DNA of 9,327 nt from JAXGVG01 sp040773965. Lineage in GTDB: Bacteria > Pseudomonadota > Alphaproteobacteria > UBA9219. A program made the translations under genes and the position numbers. Shown here piece after piece: positions 1 to 7,137 of the stretch (within the stretch, counting starts at the first letter, position 1; the number at the start of each line of letters is the position of its first letter). The stretch spans positions 1 to 9,327 of the forward strand of contig JAXGVG010000068.1 in NCBI GenBank assembly GCA_040773965.1, in the 5' to 3' direction. The notes under the pieces were generated by a model, which saw nothing but the letters and a program-made list of their open reading frames with translations, did not search any database and was not told where the DNA came from.

Positions 1-454
1 GATCCCAATAAGAAAGTAGTTCGTTCTGGAAATCCTTTTCAGTTTGTTCGCCGACGAGATGCTCTATGAGAGCGCACGCTTCAGAGACAATATCCAGAAC
101 AAGGACTTCAGGAGAAAGGGGGTCTATATCTGCGTTTTCTCCCAAAAGACACAGAAGCCCCTGGCGCTCGATATGGGGATAAGTTAGGTGCGCTGGGGAA
201 GAACCCCAAGCCACCCGGGGCGCGCTCCACGGAAAATCTTCATAAAAAAGCAGATCCAACTCTCGAACAGCATCTGAGAATTGAACAGAGAATCTCCATC
301 CGAAGATAAAGTCATGCGAAGTAAAACGCGACAATTCTGGTTGCGTTAGGGGGTGTAATGTTAAGCCTTTTTCATAAAGAGCCGACGCTATCCTTTCCCT
401 AAGTGCGTTATCAATATCTGTCGTGTCTCCAGCCTCACCTGGAGTATCAGGCAT
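1..454 (-). CDS. cap2: Cap2-type E2-E1 conjugation enzyme, N-terminal E2-like part (partial)
   Basis: The open frame starts at an ATG (454-452) and runs without a stop off the left edge, so 151 residues are visible. It has the layout of a bacterial E2-like (UBC-fold) domain: a beta-rich part with PWSAPRV at residues 75-81 (the E2 'FPxxPP'-like stretch), then YPHI at 92-95 and GLLCLLGE with Cys102 as the probable catalytic cysteine. After that come DPLSPE (111-116), a helix, and DFQNELLSYWD (141-151), a block typical of Cap2 and related prokaryotic E2 proteins. In type II CBASS the E2 is fused to a C-terminal E1 (ThiF-like) domain that attaches the CD-NTase C-terminus to cellular targets; that half lies outside the window. 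The start overlaps the CD-NTase stop by 8 bases and is preceded by a purine-rich AAGGGGG, so it is probably translationally coupled. A free-standing E2 next to a separate E1 gene is the main alternative. Confidence 0.82.
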   Translation of the reverse strand, partial: MPDTPGEAGDTTDIDNALRERIASALYEKGLTLHPLTQPELSRFTSHDFIFGWRFSVQFSDAVRELDLLFYEDFPWSAPRVAWGSSPAHLTYPHIERQGLLCLLGENADIDPLSPEVLVLDIVSEACALIEHLVGEQTEKDFQNELLSYWD

Positions 455-1493
455 ACTGTCCGCCCCCTTCTTTTCGTACGGCTCGAGGCTCATCAACCCC
501 AGATTTTATCAGCGCCGTAGCGAGAGGGATCGCTCTATCTTTTGCGGCCGGAGCAAGAAGGTCAGGAAAGAAGGTGGATGAAAATACCTTCCCCCAAGCC
601 TTTAGTGCCTGTTCATTTGAGCAGTCCGCTTTGTGTAGAACGTCCAAGTTGTCAATCGCTTCGGTTAACTTGTCTCCAAAGTGCTTGGCCTTTGGACTGT
701 CAGCTTCAACAATATTCGTGTTGGGCGTTACAGGATGGGCAATCGTCAAATTAAAAGTCAACCGATCCCGAATGGCTTTCATGGTCTCATACAGAGCAAC
801 GTCTTCCCTGGTTGCATTGCCCCTATAGCATTCAACAATGAGGGCTGTGATGCCAAAGCCGCTTAATGTAACATCCTTCCAACTTGCGCGACTCCGAGAG
901 AATTTCTTTAAAAGGCGGACAAGTCTTCGCAGCTGTCTGCCATTACTGTCGTCAACGCTAAGCTTGGTGTTTTTGTCGTTAAACCAAGCAGTCACATCTT
1001 TTGCATCGGATCGTTTCCAATCGCTGCTTGCTAATTCATGATTAACTGTTTCTTGTCCAAGTGCGTCCGTTGAAGTTACTTTTCTATAAGCCGGAATATC
1101 GACATGATACCCTCCTTTGTAGTAAACTCGGACGCAATTCTTTAACACCTCTGGTGCTTTATTGAAGCTTCCATCATCGACTGCGTCACGAACCATTTGC
1201 CTTACCGCAAGGGCTGTCAGTTCACCACCTCGATCTCCGACTAAGACATCCTTGTCAAAGTAAACGCCGTCATCAATGTCATAATCATTATCAACATCTT
1301 GAACCATAGTCAGCATGGCGTAACTGCCTTGGCTAACAAATTCCAATGGAGAAGGCTTCCCCTTGTCTTTTAATCCATCTTTTACACGAGTACGGTTTGC
1401 ATCGCGCCGATCACGCATGTTCGTGCGTTCCTTTTGCGGTAAGGTTACAAGCTCATCATGGTATCCTATGATCGCGTCGTGGCAGTTAAACAT
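447..1493 (-). CDS. DncV-like CD-NTase (cyclic dinucleotide synthase) of CBASS
   Basis: A 348-residue nucleotidyltransferase that should make a cyclic dinucleotide second messenger from NTPs; 3'3'-cGAMP is the product of the V. cholerae relative DncV. The active site is intact: GS at residues 56-57, DYDIDD with metal-binding Asp72 and Asp74, and the third carboxylate Asp132 in YHVDIPAY (129-136). It is shorter than V. cholerae DncV (about 436 residues), mostly because the region ahead of the GS motif is compact. The N-terminus (MFNCHDAIIGYHDEL, then a charged helix) matches where relatives begin, and an AGGA box (1505-1502) sits 8 bases before the ATG. The tail GGGQYA is Gly-rich and ends in Ala, as expected for a protein whose C-terminus is activated by Cap2. 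It lies 32 bases after the phospholipase gene and overlaps the cap2 start. The product nucleotide cannot be deduced from sequence alone. Confidence 0.92.
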   Translation of the reverse strand: MFNCHDAIIGYHDELVTLPQKERTNMRDRRDANRTRVKDGLKDKGKPSPLEFVSQGSYAMLTMVQDVDNDYDIDDGVYFDKDVLVGDRGGELTALAVRQMVRDAVDDGSFNKAPEVLKNCVRVYYKGGYHVDIPAYRKVTSTDALGQETVNHELASSDWKRSDAKDVTAWFNDKNTKLSVDDSNGRQLRRLVRLLKKFSRSRASWKDVTLSGFGITALIVECYRGNATREDVALYETMKAIRDRLTFNLTIAHPVTPNTNIVEADSPKAKHFGDKLTEAIDNLDVLHKADCSNEQALKAWGKVFSSTFFPDLLAPAAKDRAIPLATALIKSGVDEPRAVRKEGGGQYA

Positions 1494-1525
1494 TTTTCTT
1501 ATCCTTTCTTTTCTTCGCGGGATCC

Positions 1526-2680
1526 TTATGCCGCAGTGGTTTCTTTTTCTGGGTTAAGGACCGATAGATCTTCCAAGACCGGCGCAGATTCAAATAACTT
1601 GCATATCAAATCGGCATCCGAACTTTCACCATTAGAATATGTGCACATACTATTTGTCATGTCTGCGTCTGTTAAGGCCTGATTAATGAGCGCATTAATC
1701 GCCTCATCCCGCGTGTCATCTAATCCCAAATAAGGAATTAGGGCGGCAGGGACGTCTGCGCTGGGAAAACGAACGATTGAGCATGAGCGCCCTGTTGCGC
1801 TCTGCCAAGCCTTGGCAATTTTTCGAGCCATCCTATCATATGCGAATTGTTGGGCATCCATTCCTAACATCGCTACATTAGCCCCACATTTCCAGTCGAA
1901 TAGGTCTCTATGGATTTCACCCTTTTGTATTTGCTCTCCTGTTGGCATTGGGCATGTGCCCAAAGAATAAACCTCTATAGATTGTCCGGAAGATGCGAGT
2001 TCAAGAGCTTCTATAAGCCCGACGAGAACTGGATTATTGCTCCAGAGGCCGCCGTCAACAAACACCTTGTGTCCCACGCCCCCTGCATCTGGATTATCAA
2101 TCGCAGCCATTGACCGAAAAATAGGAGCAGCTGAACTTGCCAAGCAAATATCAACGAGACGATAATTATCATCTCTATGCGTTGTGCGCTCAAAATGTGG
2201 TGTCTTGAACACCCATGATTGGTGATTTGCCATATTAACTGCAGTAATGGCCAAAGCGATGCCACGATCGTCATATATTTCTTTAACTGTTTTTGTTCCT
2301 AAAAACGCTTCAAGCTCTTCTTGAAGTGCTTTTGCTCCAGCGGATAGCGCATTGGATCTTTTTCTAAAGATATCAGTAATGGCCTTAATGCGTGTATCAG
2401 GAACGGGCATTGAGAATATTTTTGAACCATGCATCTGATAAAGCGTGACAACATCACGTAGCGATTTCCCGCAGGCAAGAGCACATGCGATAATTGCCCC
2501 CGTACTAGTTCCGACAATCAGGTCAAAAGCGGCACCAATATCAAGTGCTGCCACACTGCGCCTTTGAGCAAAAACAGACGTCACCTTTTCCAAGTATGTA
2601 GCGGTATACGTTCCCCTCATGCCTCCGCCATCAAGGCTCAACACGCGGTATGGCTTTATTTGATCCATTCGCTTCTCCAT
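1526..2680 (-). CDS. capV: CapV-like patatin phospholipase, CBASS effector
   Basis: A patatin-family lipid acyl hydrolase of 384 residues. Counting from the upstream ATG, the oxyanion-hole motif DGGGMRG is at 17-23, the nucleophile elbow GTSTG at 57-61 (Ser59), and the catalytic Asp209 lies in VDGGLWSNNP (208-217), completing the Ser-Asp dyad. No signal peptide or membrane segment is evident. In CBASS, CapV is switched on by the cyclic dinucleotide made by the neighbouring synthase and degrades phospholipids, halting the infected cell. First-gene position ahead of a DncV-like enzyme matches the V. cholerae capV-dncV order. Two starts are possible. ATG 2680-2678 lacks a clear ribosome binding site. 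ATG 2668-2666 (giving MDQIKPYRVLSLDGGG) has GGAG six bases upstream and may be the real one; all motifs are kept either way. The C-terminal third is likely involved in ligand sensing, by analogy with CapV. Confidence 0.9.
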   Translation of the reverse strand: MEKRMDQIKPYRVLSLDGGGMRGTYTATYLEKVTSVFAQRRSVAALDIGAAFDLIVGTSTGAIIACALACGKSLRDVVTLYQMHGSKIFSMPVPDTRIKAITDIFRKRSNALSAGAKALQEELEAFLGTKTVKEIYDDRGIALAITAVNMANHQSWVFKTPHFERTTHRDDNYRLVDICLASSAAPIFRSMAAIDNPDAGGVGHKVFVDGGLWSNNPVLVGLIEALELASSGQSIEVYSLGTCPMPTGEQIQKGEIHRDLFDWKCGANVAMLGMDAQQFAYDRMARKIAKAWQSATGRSCSIVRFPSADVPAALIPYLGLDDTRDEAINALINQALTDADMTNSMCTYSNGESSDADLICKLFESAPVLEDLSVLNPEKETTAA

Positions 2681-2682
2681 AG

Positions 2683-2700
2683 GATAGCTTGCAGGCTATC
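2683..2700 (-). promoter_or_regulatory. Inverted repeat in the capV leader
   Basis: Perfect 6-base arms, GATAGC (2683-2688) and GCTATC (2695-2700), flank a 6-base spacer immediately upstream of the first capV ATG. It could be an operator for a regulator, or an mRNA hairpin that hides the weak first start and favours the internal ATG at 2668. With so short a stem, chance is possible. Confidence 0.35.
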
Positions 2701-2714
2701 AAAGCCCCCATGTG

Positions 2715-2743
2715 ATTCTCTGTTGTTAGTATAGGCGAGTAAA
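2715..2743 (-). promoter_or_regulatory. Weak candidate sigma-70 promoter for the CBASS operon
   Basis: On the minus strand TTTACT (2743-2738) and GAGAAT (2720-2715) are separated by 17 bases, each matching 4 of 6 consensus positions. It sits 35 bases ahead of the upstream capV ATG. A TATACT also occurs nearby (2734-2729) but lacks a properly spaced -35. Confidence 0.22.
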
Positions 2744-2862
2744 AGAGAGGAGATGAGTCAATAAGCGGCAAAGCAACAAAGTTTCGCACATACTTTTGCC
2801 CATAGTCGCGTTAGTGCTCTACCTGCGGGGAAAACTAACTCTTTGAAATATTTTCTGAATAA

Positions 2863-2937
2863 TGGTGCTGCCGAGAGGAATTGAACCTCCGACCCCGTCC
2901 TTACCAAGGACGTGCTCTACCCCTGAGCTACGGCAGC
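2863..2937 (-). tRNA. tRNA-Thr (anticodon GGT)
   Basis: Reading the minus strand, the cloverleaf is complete. The acceptor stem is GCTGCCG/CGGCAGC with seven perfect pairs. The D arm has GCTC/GAGC. The anticodon stem CGTCC/GGACG encloses loop TTGGTAA with anticodon GGT, which reads ACC (threonine). The T arm is GGAGG-TTCAATT-CCTCT, with one G-T pair. The discriminator A and an encoded CCA (2865-2863) follow. Its 3' end faces the CBASS operon, making it a plausible attachment site for an island. Confidence 0.97.
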
Positions 2938-2943
2938 TGTATA

Positions 2944-2959
2944 AAGCCTTGTTAGGCCT
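2944..2959 (-). terminator. Weak hairpin between the membrane-protein gene and tRNA-Thr
   Basis: On the minus strand AGGCCT, loop AACA and AGGCTT form six pairs including one G-T, followed by a short T-rich TAT. It may attenuate read-through from the fieF operon into the tRNA gene, or be part of the tRNA leader. The T tract is too short for a firm call. Confidence 0.28.
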
Positions 2960-3049
2960 ACTCTTCTGCCACAGGCGCGCATGAACCGCAAGTAACGGGA
3001 AAAAGGGGGCCGCAGATGAAAATCGTTGGTTAAGAAACGAAAAAAATTT

Positions 3050-3094
3050 CCCGAACCCCTAACCTCGAACCCCGAGCCCCTAACCCCGAGTCCC
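3050..3094 (-). repeat. G-rich tandem-like repeat with G-quadruplex potential
   Basis: The minus strand carries six runs of three or four G separated mostly by 3-4 bases (ACTC, TTA, CTC, TTC), with one longer gap. Units alternate between CTCGGGGTTAGGGG-like and TTCGGG-like. Positions 3070-3094 alone satisfy the G3+N1-7 rule four times. It begins five bases after the stop of the GT-C-like gene, so it would sit in that mRNA's 3' untranslated end. Nothing else is recognisable in the gene-free stretch 2960-3049. Confidence 0.6.
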
Positions 3095-3098
3095 GCTT

Positions 3099-5456
3099 TC
3101 AATACTCCGCCCCGTCGGGCAGCCAGGCGCCGCGCCCCGAGACGCGGTAGGTCTGGCGCGTAAGCTCCTTGTGGCTCCATGCCGAACGCACGGCAATCGT
3201 CATTTCATAAGGAAACACCGCCGGATGTTCCGGCACCGTTGCCGTAAAACCGGGGTTGCGGCCCCAATCGCGCTTCGCCACCGTCTCGCCTTTCAGAGTC
3301 AGTTCATAACTGAACTCAAGGCTGTCGTCTTTCGACAGTCCGGAAACGGCCTCGTCCATGGAAATGGAAAAACCCTTGTCCGCAAGACGCACCGTAACAT
3401 GCGGAACGATATAATCGGATTCCTCCGGATAGCGTTTTTCAACGCCGTTGCCGGCCGCGAAAATCGCTTCGCGCCCGATGGCCCGCACCGCGCCGAGATA
3501 GGTCACACCCGGCGCAAGCTTGCCGGGAATCTTGAGCGGCATAAAGCCGAACTCATACATGCTGGAGATGGGCAGGATTTGTAAAATTCTTTCATGGTTG
3601 GGCAGTTCTTTTACCGGATAGGGATTGTAATAGGTGGCGCGCGGATTCCAGTGCATATAGGCGAAATACGGCATTTTTTCGTGCGTGAAGATGATGCGGA
3701 TATGGTCCGCCGCGCGGATTTCCTCAATAATCCTGTCCTCAATCAGGCACCAGTCATAGGGCCACACGCGCGCCAGAAACAAATCCGGAAGCGCGCGAAA
3801 CCCGCTGTACATGACAAGATTGAAACTTATAATAAAATTGGTCAGCATTACGAATGCGACCGCTACCCACCTTATTTCGTTCCAGAGGGCGCGCCGGATG
3901 GGCCCGAAGCTGAAGGCGGCCGCCGGCGCGGCGCAAATAAGGTAAAAGGTGAAGTAGGTCGCCGTGCCTTCCATATAAAGCGTGCTGAGCGACCAGAACA
4001 AAAGCCACAGCGGCGGCGTCATCGCGAGCAGGAAAAACAGTGGCTTCAGCGGAAAGTTTTGCCTCAGCGAAAGCCGCGCCTGAAGCGGCCACAAAAGCCA
4101 AACGAACGCCGACCACAGGCTGAACTCCACAAACCGAACCGAAACCGGAATGGTCACGCCGACAAAGCGATAGCCAAGGTGATAGTACTTCGGGTCCGGA
4201 TCGATCCACGGCGCTATAAGAGGATTGAGAACGGCGTTCAGCGCCGAATTGAAACGTTGCCGGTCGTTCGCCACGGGCCAGAAATTTAAATCGGCGATCG
4301 GCGAAAAGACCATTTGCGACAGATAAATGAGCAAATTCTGGAAAGCCCCGCACAAGCTGGCGCCAAGGTTGAAAACGTCGTGCGCGAAGTCGCCCACGAA
4401 ATACCACCGTCCGCTCGACAGATAGTTGTAAATCAAAAACGGTACGATCATGACAACGGCCATAAGTAAACTGACCGCTCCCGCGCGCCAGCCGATAGCC
4501 TCCGTCCATCGTCGCAACAAAACGGGCTTTTTCCAGATATGCCAGACAGCAATCCCAAACGCCGACAAAAGAATGGGCGTCAAAAAGACGATATGCAACT
4601 TGGTGCCGACACTGATGCTGACTGCCGTTACGGCCAGCATGAAATAACCTCGCTCACCCGTTTCCAGCCAGCGCCAGCCCAAGTAAAGGCCCACGAGCAA
4701 CGCCACAGCCGTTAAAATTTCATCGTTCGTCGAAATGGATTGCGCCAGAATGCTCGGCGTCAGACCAACGAGCCACGCTGCGAACAGCGCGATCAGCCGG
4801 TCGGCCCCCAACGCGCGGGCAAAGCGATATGTCGCATAAAGAAGAACGAACCACGTGACAAGCGACGGGATCGTGTGCAGCGTCCCCACAAGGTTGTAGA
4901 GAACGAGCGGAACGTAAAGAGCAACGCCGTTAAGCGGGTAAAACGTGATGCGCTTGTCCATGGAATCGAAAGGATGGAGGAAGCTGCCGTTGCTCACGTA
5001 CCAGAACGCGCGCGGGAGCCGGTAAATCATGGAATCGGCGTTGTCGGGGTAAACGCTAAGACCCAACACGATCTCGGCCAGCGCAAAGAACGCCAGCGAC
5101 CCGATCAGAAAGATCGTCAGGTATTTGCGCGTTTTTGGGTTGCCGATCGCCGCAAAGGAAAGTTTCGGCGGCTTGATAAGTGGCGCGGCGGCGGGAAGGC
5201 GCAGAACGTAGCGGTAGATTCCAAGCAACAGCGCCAGCGCCACAAGCGTCGCGGGCACGTATATTTCAAGCCGCCCAAGACCTTTCAAAAAACTCGCTAA
5301 ATGGCCCGCCAGAACAAGATCGGCCCACACAAGGATGTAAACGATGAACGGCCAATCGCGCCAGGGCAGCGCCCACCGGCGGCAGGCAAGAACGACCGCC
5401 CCTGCAAGAAACAGCGCATGGAATACGGCCCCGAACGTCAATGCAGGATCAAACAT
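3099..5456 (-). CDS. Polytopic membrane protein, probable GT-C (GT39/ArnT-like) glycosyltransferase
   Basis: A 785-residue inner-membrane protein with roughly a dozen hydrophobic helices in the first ~540 residues, then a soluble C-terminal region (about 560-785) expected on the periplasmic side. After the third or fourth helix comes SVYPDNADSMIYRLPRAFWYVSNGSF (135-159), split here as SVYPDNADSM and IYRLPRAFWYVSNGSF. This has the first-loop acidic pair (Asp138, Asp141) and the DSM-Y-LPR pattern seen in bacterial GT-C enzymes that use polyprenyl-phosphate sugars. A second polar motif, STNDE (242-246), fits the second luminal loop. Such enzymes add sugars to lipid A, lipids or proteins; the acceptor is unknown. 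The start ATG overlaps the fieF stop (TGATG), so translation is probably coupled, and the ribosome binding site itself is weak. The family call rests on topology and loop motifs only; an uncharacterised membrane protein is the alternative. Confidence 0.68.
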   Translation of the reverse strand: MFDPALTFGAVFHALFLAGAVVLACRRWALPWRDWPFIVYILVWADLVLAGHLASFLKGLGRLEIYVPATLVALALLLGIYRYVLRLPAAAPLIKPPKLSFAAIGNPKTRKYLTIFLIGSLAFFALAEIVLGLSVYPDNADSMIYRLPRAFWYVSNGSFLHPFDSMDKRITFYPLNGVALYVPLVLYNLVGTLHTIPSLVTWFVLLYATYRFARALGADRLIALFAAWLVGLTPSILAQSISTNDEILTAVALLVGLYLGWRWLETGERGYFMLAVTAVSISVGTKLHIVFLTPILLSAFGIAVWHIWKKPVLLRRWTEAIGWRAGAVSLLMAVVMIVPFLIYNYLSSGRWYFVGDFAHDVFNLGASLCGAFQNLLIYLSQMVFSPIADLNFWPVANDRQRFNSALNAVLNPLIAPWIDPDPKYYHLGYRFVGVTIPVSVRFVEFSLWSAFVWLLWPLQARLSLRQNFPLKPLFFLLAMTPPLWLLFWSLSTLYMEGTATYFTFYLICAAPAAAFSFGPIRRALWNEIRWVAVAFVMLTNFIISFNLVMYSGFRALPDLFLARVWPYDWCLIEDRIIEEIRAADHIRIIFTHEKMPYFAYMHWNPRATYYNPYPVKELPNHERILQILPISSMYEFGFMPLKIPGKLAPGVTYLGAVRAIGREAIFAAGNGVEKRYPEESDYIVPHVTVRLADKGFSISMDEAVSGLSKDDSLEFSYELTLKGETVAKRDWGRNPGFTATVPEHPAVFPYEMTIAVRSAWSHKELTRQTYRVSGRGAWLPDGAEY

Positions 5457-6397
5457 CAGTGTTCTTTCGCCGGTTCATTCGCCCTGATCTGCTCGTCACG
5501 CCTTTGTTCTTTCAGACCGAAAGGATCTTGGTGTACCAGAATGTCCGCATTGGGGAAATCCTGGCCGACCCTGTTTATAACCGATTCGGCGATATCGTGC
5601 GCGGCAAGAACGGTAATGGACGGATCCATCTCCAGATGAATCTCGATAAAGACATGCTCGCCGTCGGAGCGCGTGCGCAAATCGTGCAAGCCGAGCACGC
5701 CGGGCTGGGCTCTTGCCAATTCCTTGATCTTTTCCCGGCCCGCTTTCGGAAGCTCGCGATCCATAAGGACGTTCAATGCCCGGCGCAAAATTTGCCAGGC
5801 CCCCCACGTCATGATCCCCGCGATGCCGAGCGCAAACACGGGATCGGGCCATGTCTGTCCCGTTTTCTGTTGAATCCAGAGAGAAAGGCCGACCGCGGCG
5901 TTGATGAGAATGTCGCCTGAATAGTGAAGGCGATCGGCGCCGATAGCCATGGATTTTGTGCGGTGGATGACGTAGCGCTGAAAAGCGAGCAACCCGAGGG
6001 TCATGACAATCGCGAAGATCATGATGCCATAGCCGACGGCTTCGTTTTCGATACCCCGGGGTTTGAAAAGACGCCCCAGCGCCTCGACGCAAAGCAGCGC
6101 CGACGAACCGAGGATGAAAGCGGCTTGCAGCAACGCCGCCAGCGCCTCAGCCTTGCCGTGGCCAAAGCGGTGCTCCCGGTCGGCCGGCCGCATGGCGTGC
6201 GCGACGCCGAAAGCCGCGACCATGGAGGCCAGCAAATCCATCGCCGAGTCCACCAGCGACGACAAAAGCGCCACGGAATCCGTGACAAAATAAGCCACAA
6301 GCTTGGCAAGGAGGAGCGTCAGCGCCACCCCTATGCTGGCGTATGTGGCGTACTGCCTGAGTTTCTCGTCGCTTATGGCCGACAATCCTGTTTTCAT
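5456..6397 (-). CDS. fieF: Cation diffusion facilitator, FieF-type Zn/Fe efflux transporter
   Basis: A proton-coupled exporter of divalent metals (Zn2+, Fe2+) in the inner membrane. From ATG 6397 it has 313 residues, close to E. coli FieF (300), and it aligns throughout: LVDSAMD, RFGHGKAEALAAL (78-90), LLAFQRYVIHRT, RLHYSGDI and LHDLRTR. The transport-site tetrad is complete, Asp50 and Asp54 in helix 2 and His158 and Asp162 in helix 5, shifted by five from E. coli Asp45/Asp49/His153/Asp157. The C-terminal metallochaperone-like domain (IEIHLEMDPS, then a late HQDP) is present. The frame stays open to an ATG at 6502, but the 6397 start is preferred because AAAAAGG lies 7 bases before it and family similarity begins just after. 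It shares one base with the next gene's ATG and forms an operon with it. Confidence 0.92.
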   Translation of the reverse strand: MKTGLSAISDEKLRQYATYASIGVALTLLLAKLVAYFVTDSVALLSSLVDSAMDLLASMVAAFGVAHAMRPADREHRFGHGKAEALAALLQAAFILGSSALLCVEALGRLFKPRGIENEAVGYGIMIFAIVMTLGLLAFQRYVIHRTKSMAIGADRLHYSGDILINAAVGLSLWIQQKTGQTWPDPVFALGIAGIMTWGAWQILRRALNVLMDRELPKAGREKIKELARAQPGVLGLHDLRTRSDGEHVFIEIHLEMDPSITVLAAHDIAESVINRVGQDFPNADILVHQDPFGLKEQRRDEQIRANEPAKEH

Positions 6398-6585
6398 AAA
6401 CGGACCTTTTTCAACAACCTCCGGCGAATTCCTTTGCGAAAGAGGACATCTTTCAGACACAGTTGCGCCAAGATTAACCTTTAGGCTAGTCTTTTGCAGC
6501 AAGAGAGTTCAGGCGCTCGAACGGTAGCGGGACGCTGCAACCGGCCGCCGGAAAACTTTCACATTCATCAGGAACGAGGTCAAAC
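6398..6585. other. Divergent intergenic region between fieF and the lipoprotein gene
   Basis: These 188 bases must hold the promoters of both divergent transcription units. I see an AT-rich patch around 6470-6495 but no convincing -35/-10 pair on either strand, no strong inverted repeat and no riboswitch-like structure. The plus-strand ribosome binding site GAGG (6574-6577) serves the lipoprotein. Confidence 0.5.
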
Positions 6586-7071
6586 ATGATTCGCAAATCC
6601 ACCTTTGCCGCACTGGCATTGATTCTTCTTCTCCCCGCTTGCCAGCAGACCGCCAGCAACTGGGGCGGCGGAGAGAGTGTCGGCACGCTCGGCGGCGCGG
6701 CCGCAGGCGGCTTGATCGGGAACATGGTCGCGGGGCACTCGGCGGCCGGCAAGGCAGCCGGAACCCTGACCGGCGTGCTTGTCGGCGGCTTCCTCGGGAA
6801 CCGCATGGGCGCCTATGTCGACGAAAGCGACCGGGCGGCGGCCACGCGCGCCGAACAGCGGGCCTACACGGCGCCCATCGGCCAGCAGATCACCTGGAAC
6901 AACCCGGAAAACGGCAATTCGGGCACCATCGTGCCCGTGCGCGACGGGTATTCGAACACCGGCGCGTATTGCCGCGAGTTCCAGCAGACCATTATCGTCA
7001 ACGGCCAGCAGCAGCAAGGCTATGGCCGGGCCTGCCAGCAACCGGACGGCAGCTGGAAGATCGTTCAGTAA
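6586..7071 (+). CDS. Glycine-zipper outer-membrane lipoprotein, 17-kDa surface-antigen-like
   Basis: A 161-residue envelope lipoprotein. The signal peptide MIRKSTFAALALILLLPAC has a classic lipobox LPAC with Cys19 as the lipidated residue. Residues ~25-75 are a glycine-zipper two-helix segment with many GG and GxxxG steps (GGAAAGGLIG, VGGFLGNRMG). The C-terminal ~70 residues (from about 90, including TWNNPENG and AYCREFQQT, ending DGSWKIVQ) match the small beta-type domain of the Rickettsia 17-kDa antigen family. The family is anchored in the outer membrane and its function is mostly structural or unknown. GAGG six bases before the ATG supports the start. The gene ends in a strong hairpin terminator before dnaJ, so the two are probably only partly co-transcribed. 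Confidence 0.88.
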   Translation: MIRKSTFAALALILLLPACQQTASNWGGGESVGTLGGAAAGGLIGNMVAGHSAAGKAAGTLTGVLVGGFLGNRMGAYVDESDRAAATRAEQRAYTAPIGQQITWNNPENGNSGTIVPVRDGYSNTGAYCREFQQTIIVNGQQQQGYGRACQQPDGSWKIVQ

Positions 7072-7082
7072 CGGACAACGGG

Positions 7083-7120
7083 ACAGGTATCGGAACGATT
7101 GCATCCGGTACCTGTTTTCT
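7083..7120 (+). terminator. Rho-independent-like terminator after the lipoprotein gene
   Basis: ACAGGTATCGG (7083-7093) pairs with CCGGTACCTGT (7105-7115) over 11 positions with one G-T pair, an 11-base loop, and TTTTCT follows. It lies 12 bases after the lipoprotein stop and ends about 18 bases before the dnaJ-family start. The run of T is short, so termination may be partial and leave read-through for dnaJ. Confidence 0.7.
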
Positions 7121-7137
7121 GCATTCTGTCGGCTGAC

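Larger units (their letters stand above)
1..2862. mobile_element. Putative defence-island edge next to tRNA-Thr
   Basis: The CBASS operon lies directly beyond the 3' end of a tRNA-Thr gene, the side on which tRNA-targeting integrases insert islands. Base composition is visibly lower in GC than the flanking genes: for example 27 of 60 bases at 1501-1560 against 50 of 60 at 7501-7560, although the latter is an extreme glycine-rich stretch. Neither an integrase nor the second attachment repeat is in view, so the mobile origin is inferred. Confidence 0.4.

Noticed and set aside
2814..2823. GTGCTCTACC, identical to the D-arm part of the nearby tRNA-Thr, read as a tRNA remnant or attachment repeat
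   Set aside because: The match is only 10 bases in the most universal tRNA segment, the flanks do not fold as a tRNA, and integration duplicates the 3' part of a tRNA rather than the D arm.
3594..4289. 231-residue plus-strand frame inside the GT-C-like gene
   Set aside because: It is a shadow of the membrane-protein gene: composition is dominated by Arg, Gln and Pro, with no recognisable domain and no ribosome binding site that would favour it.
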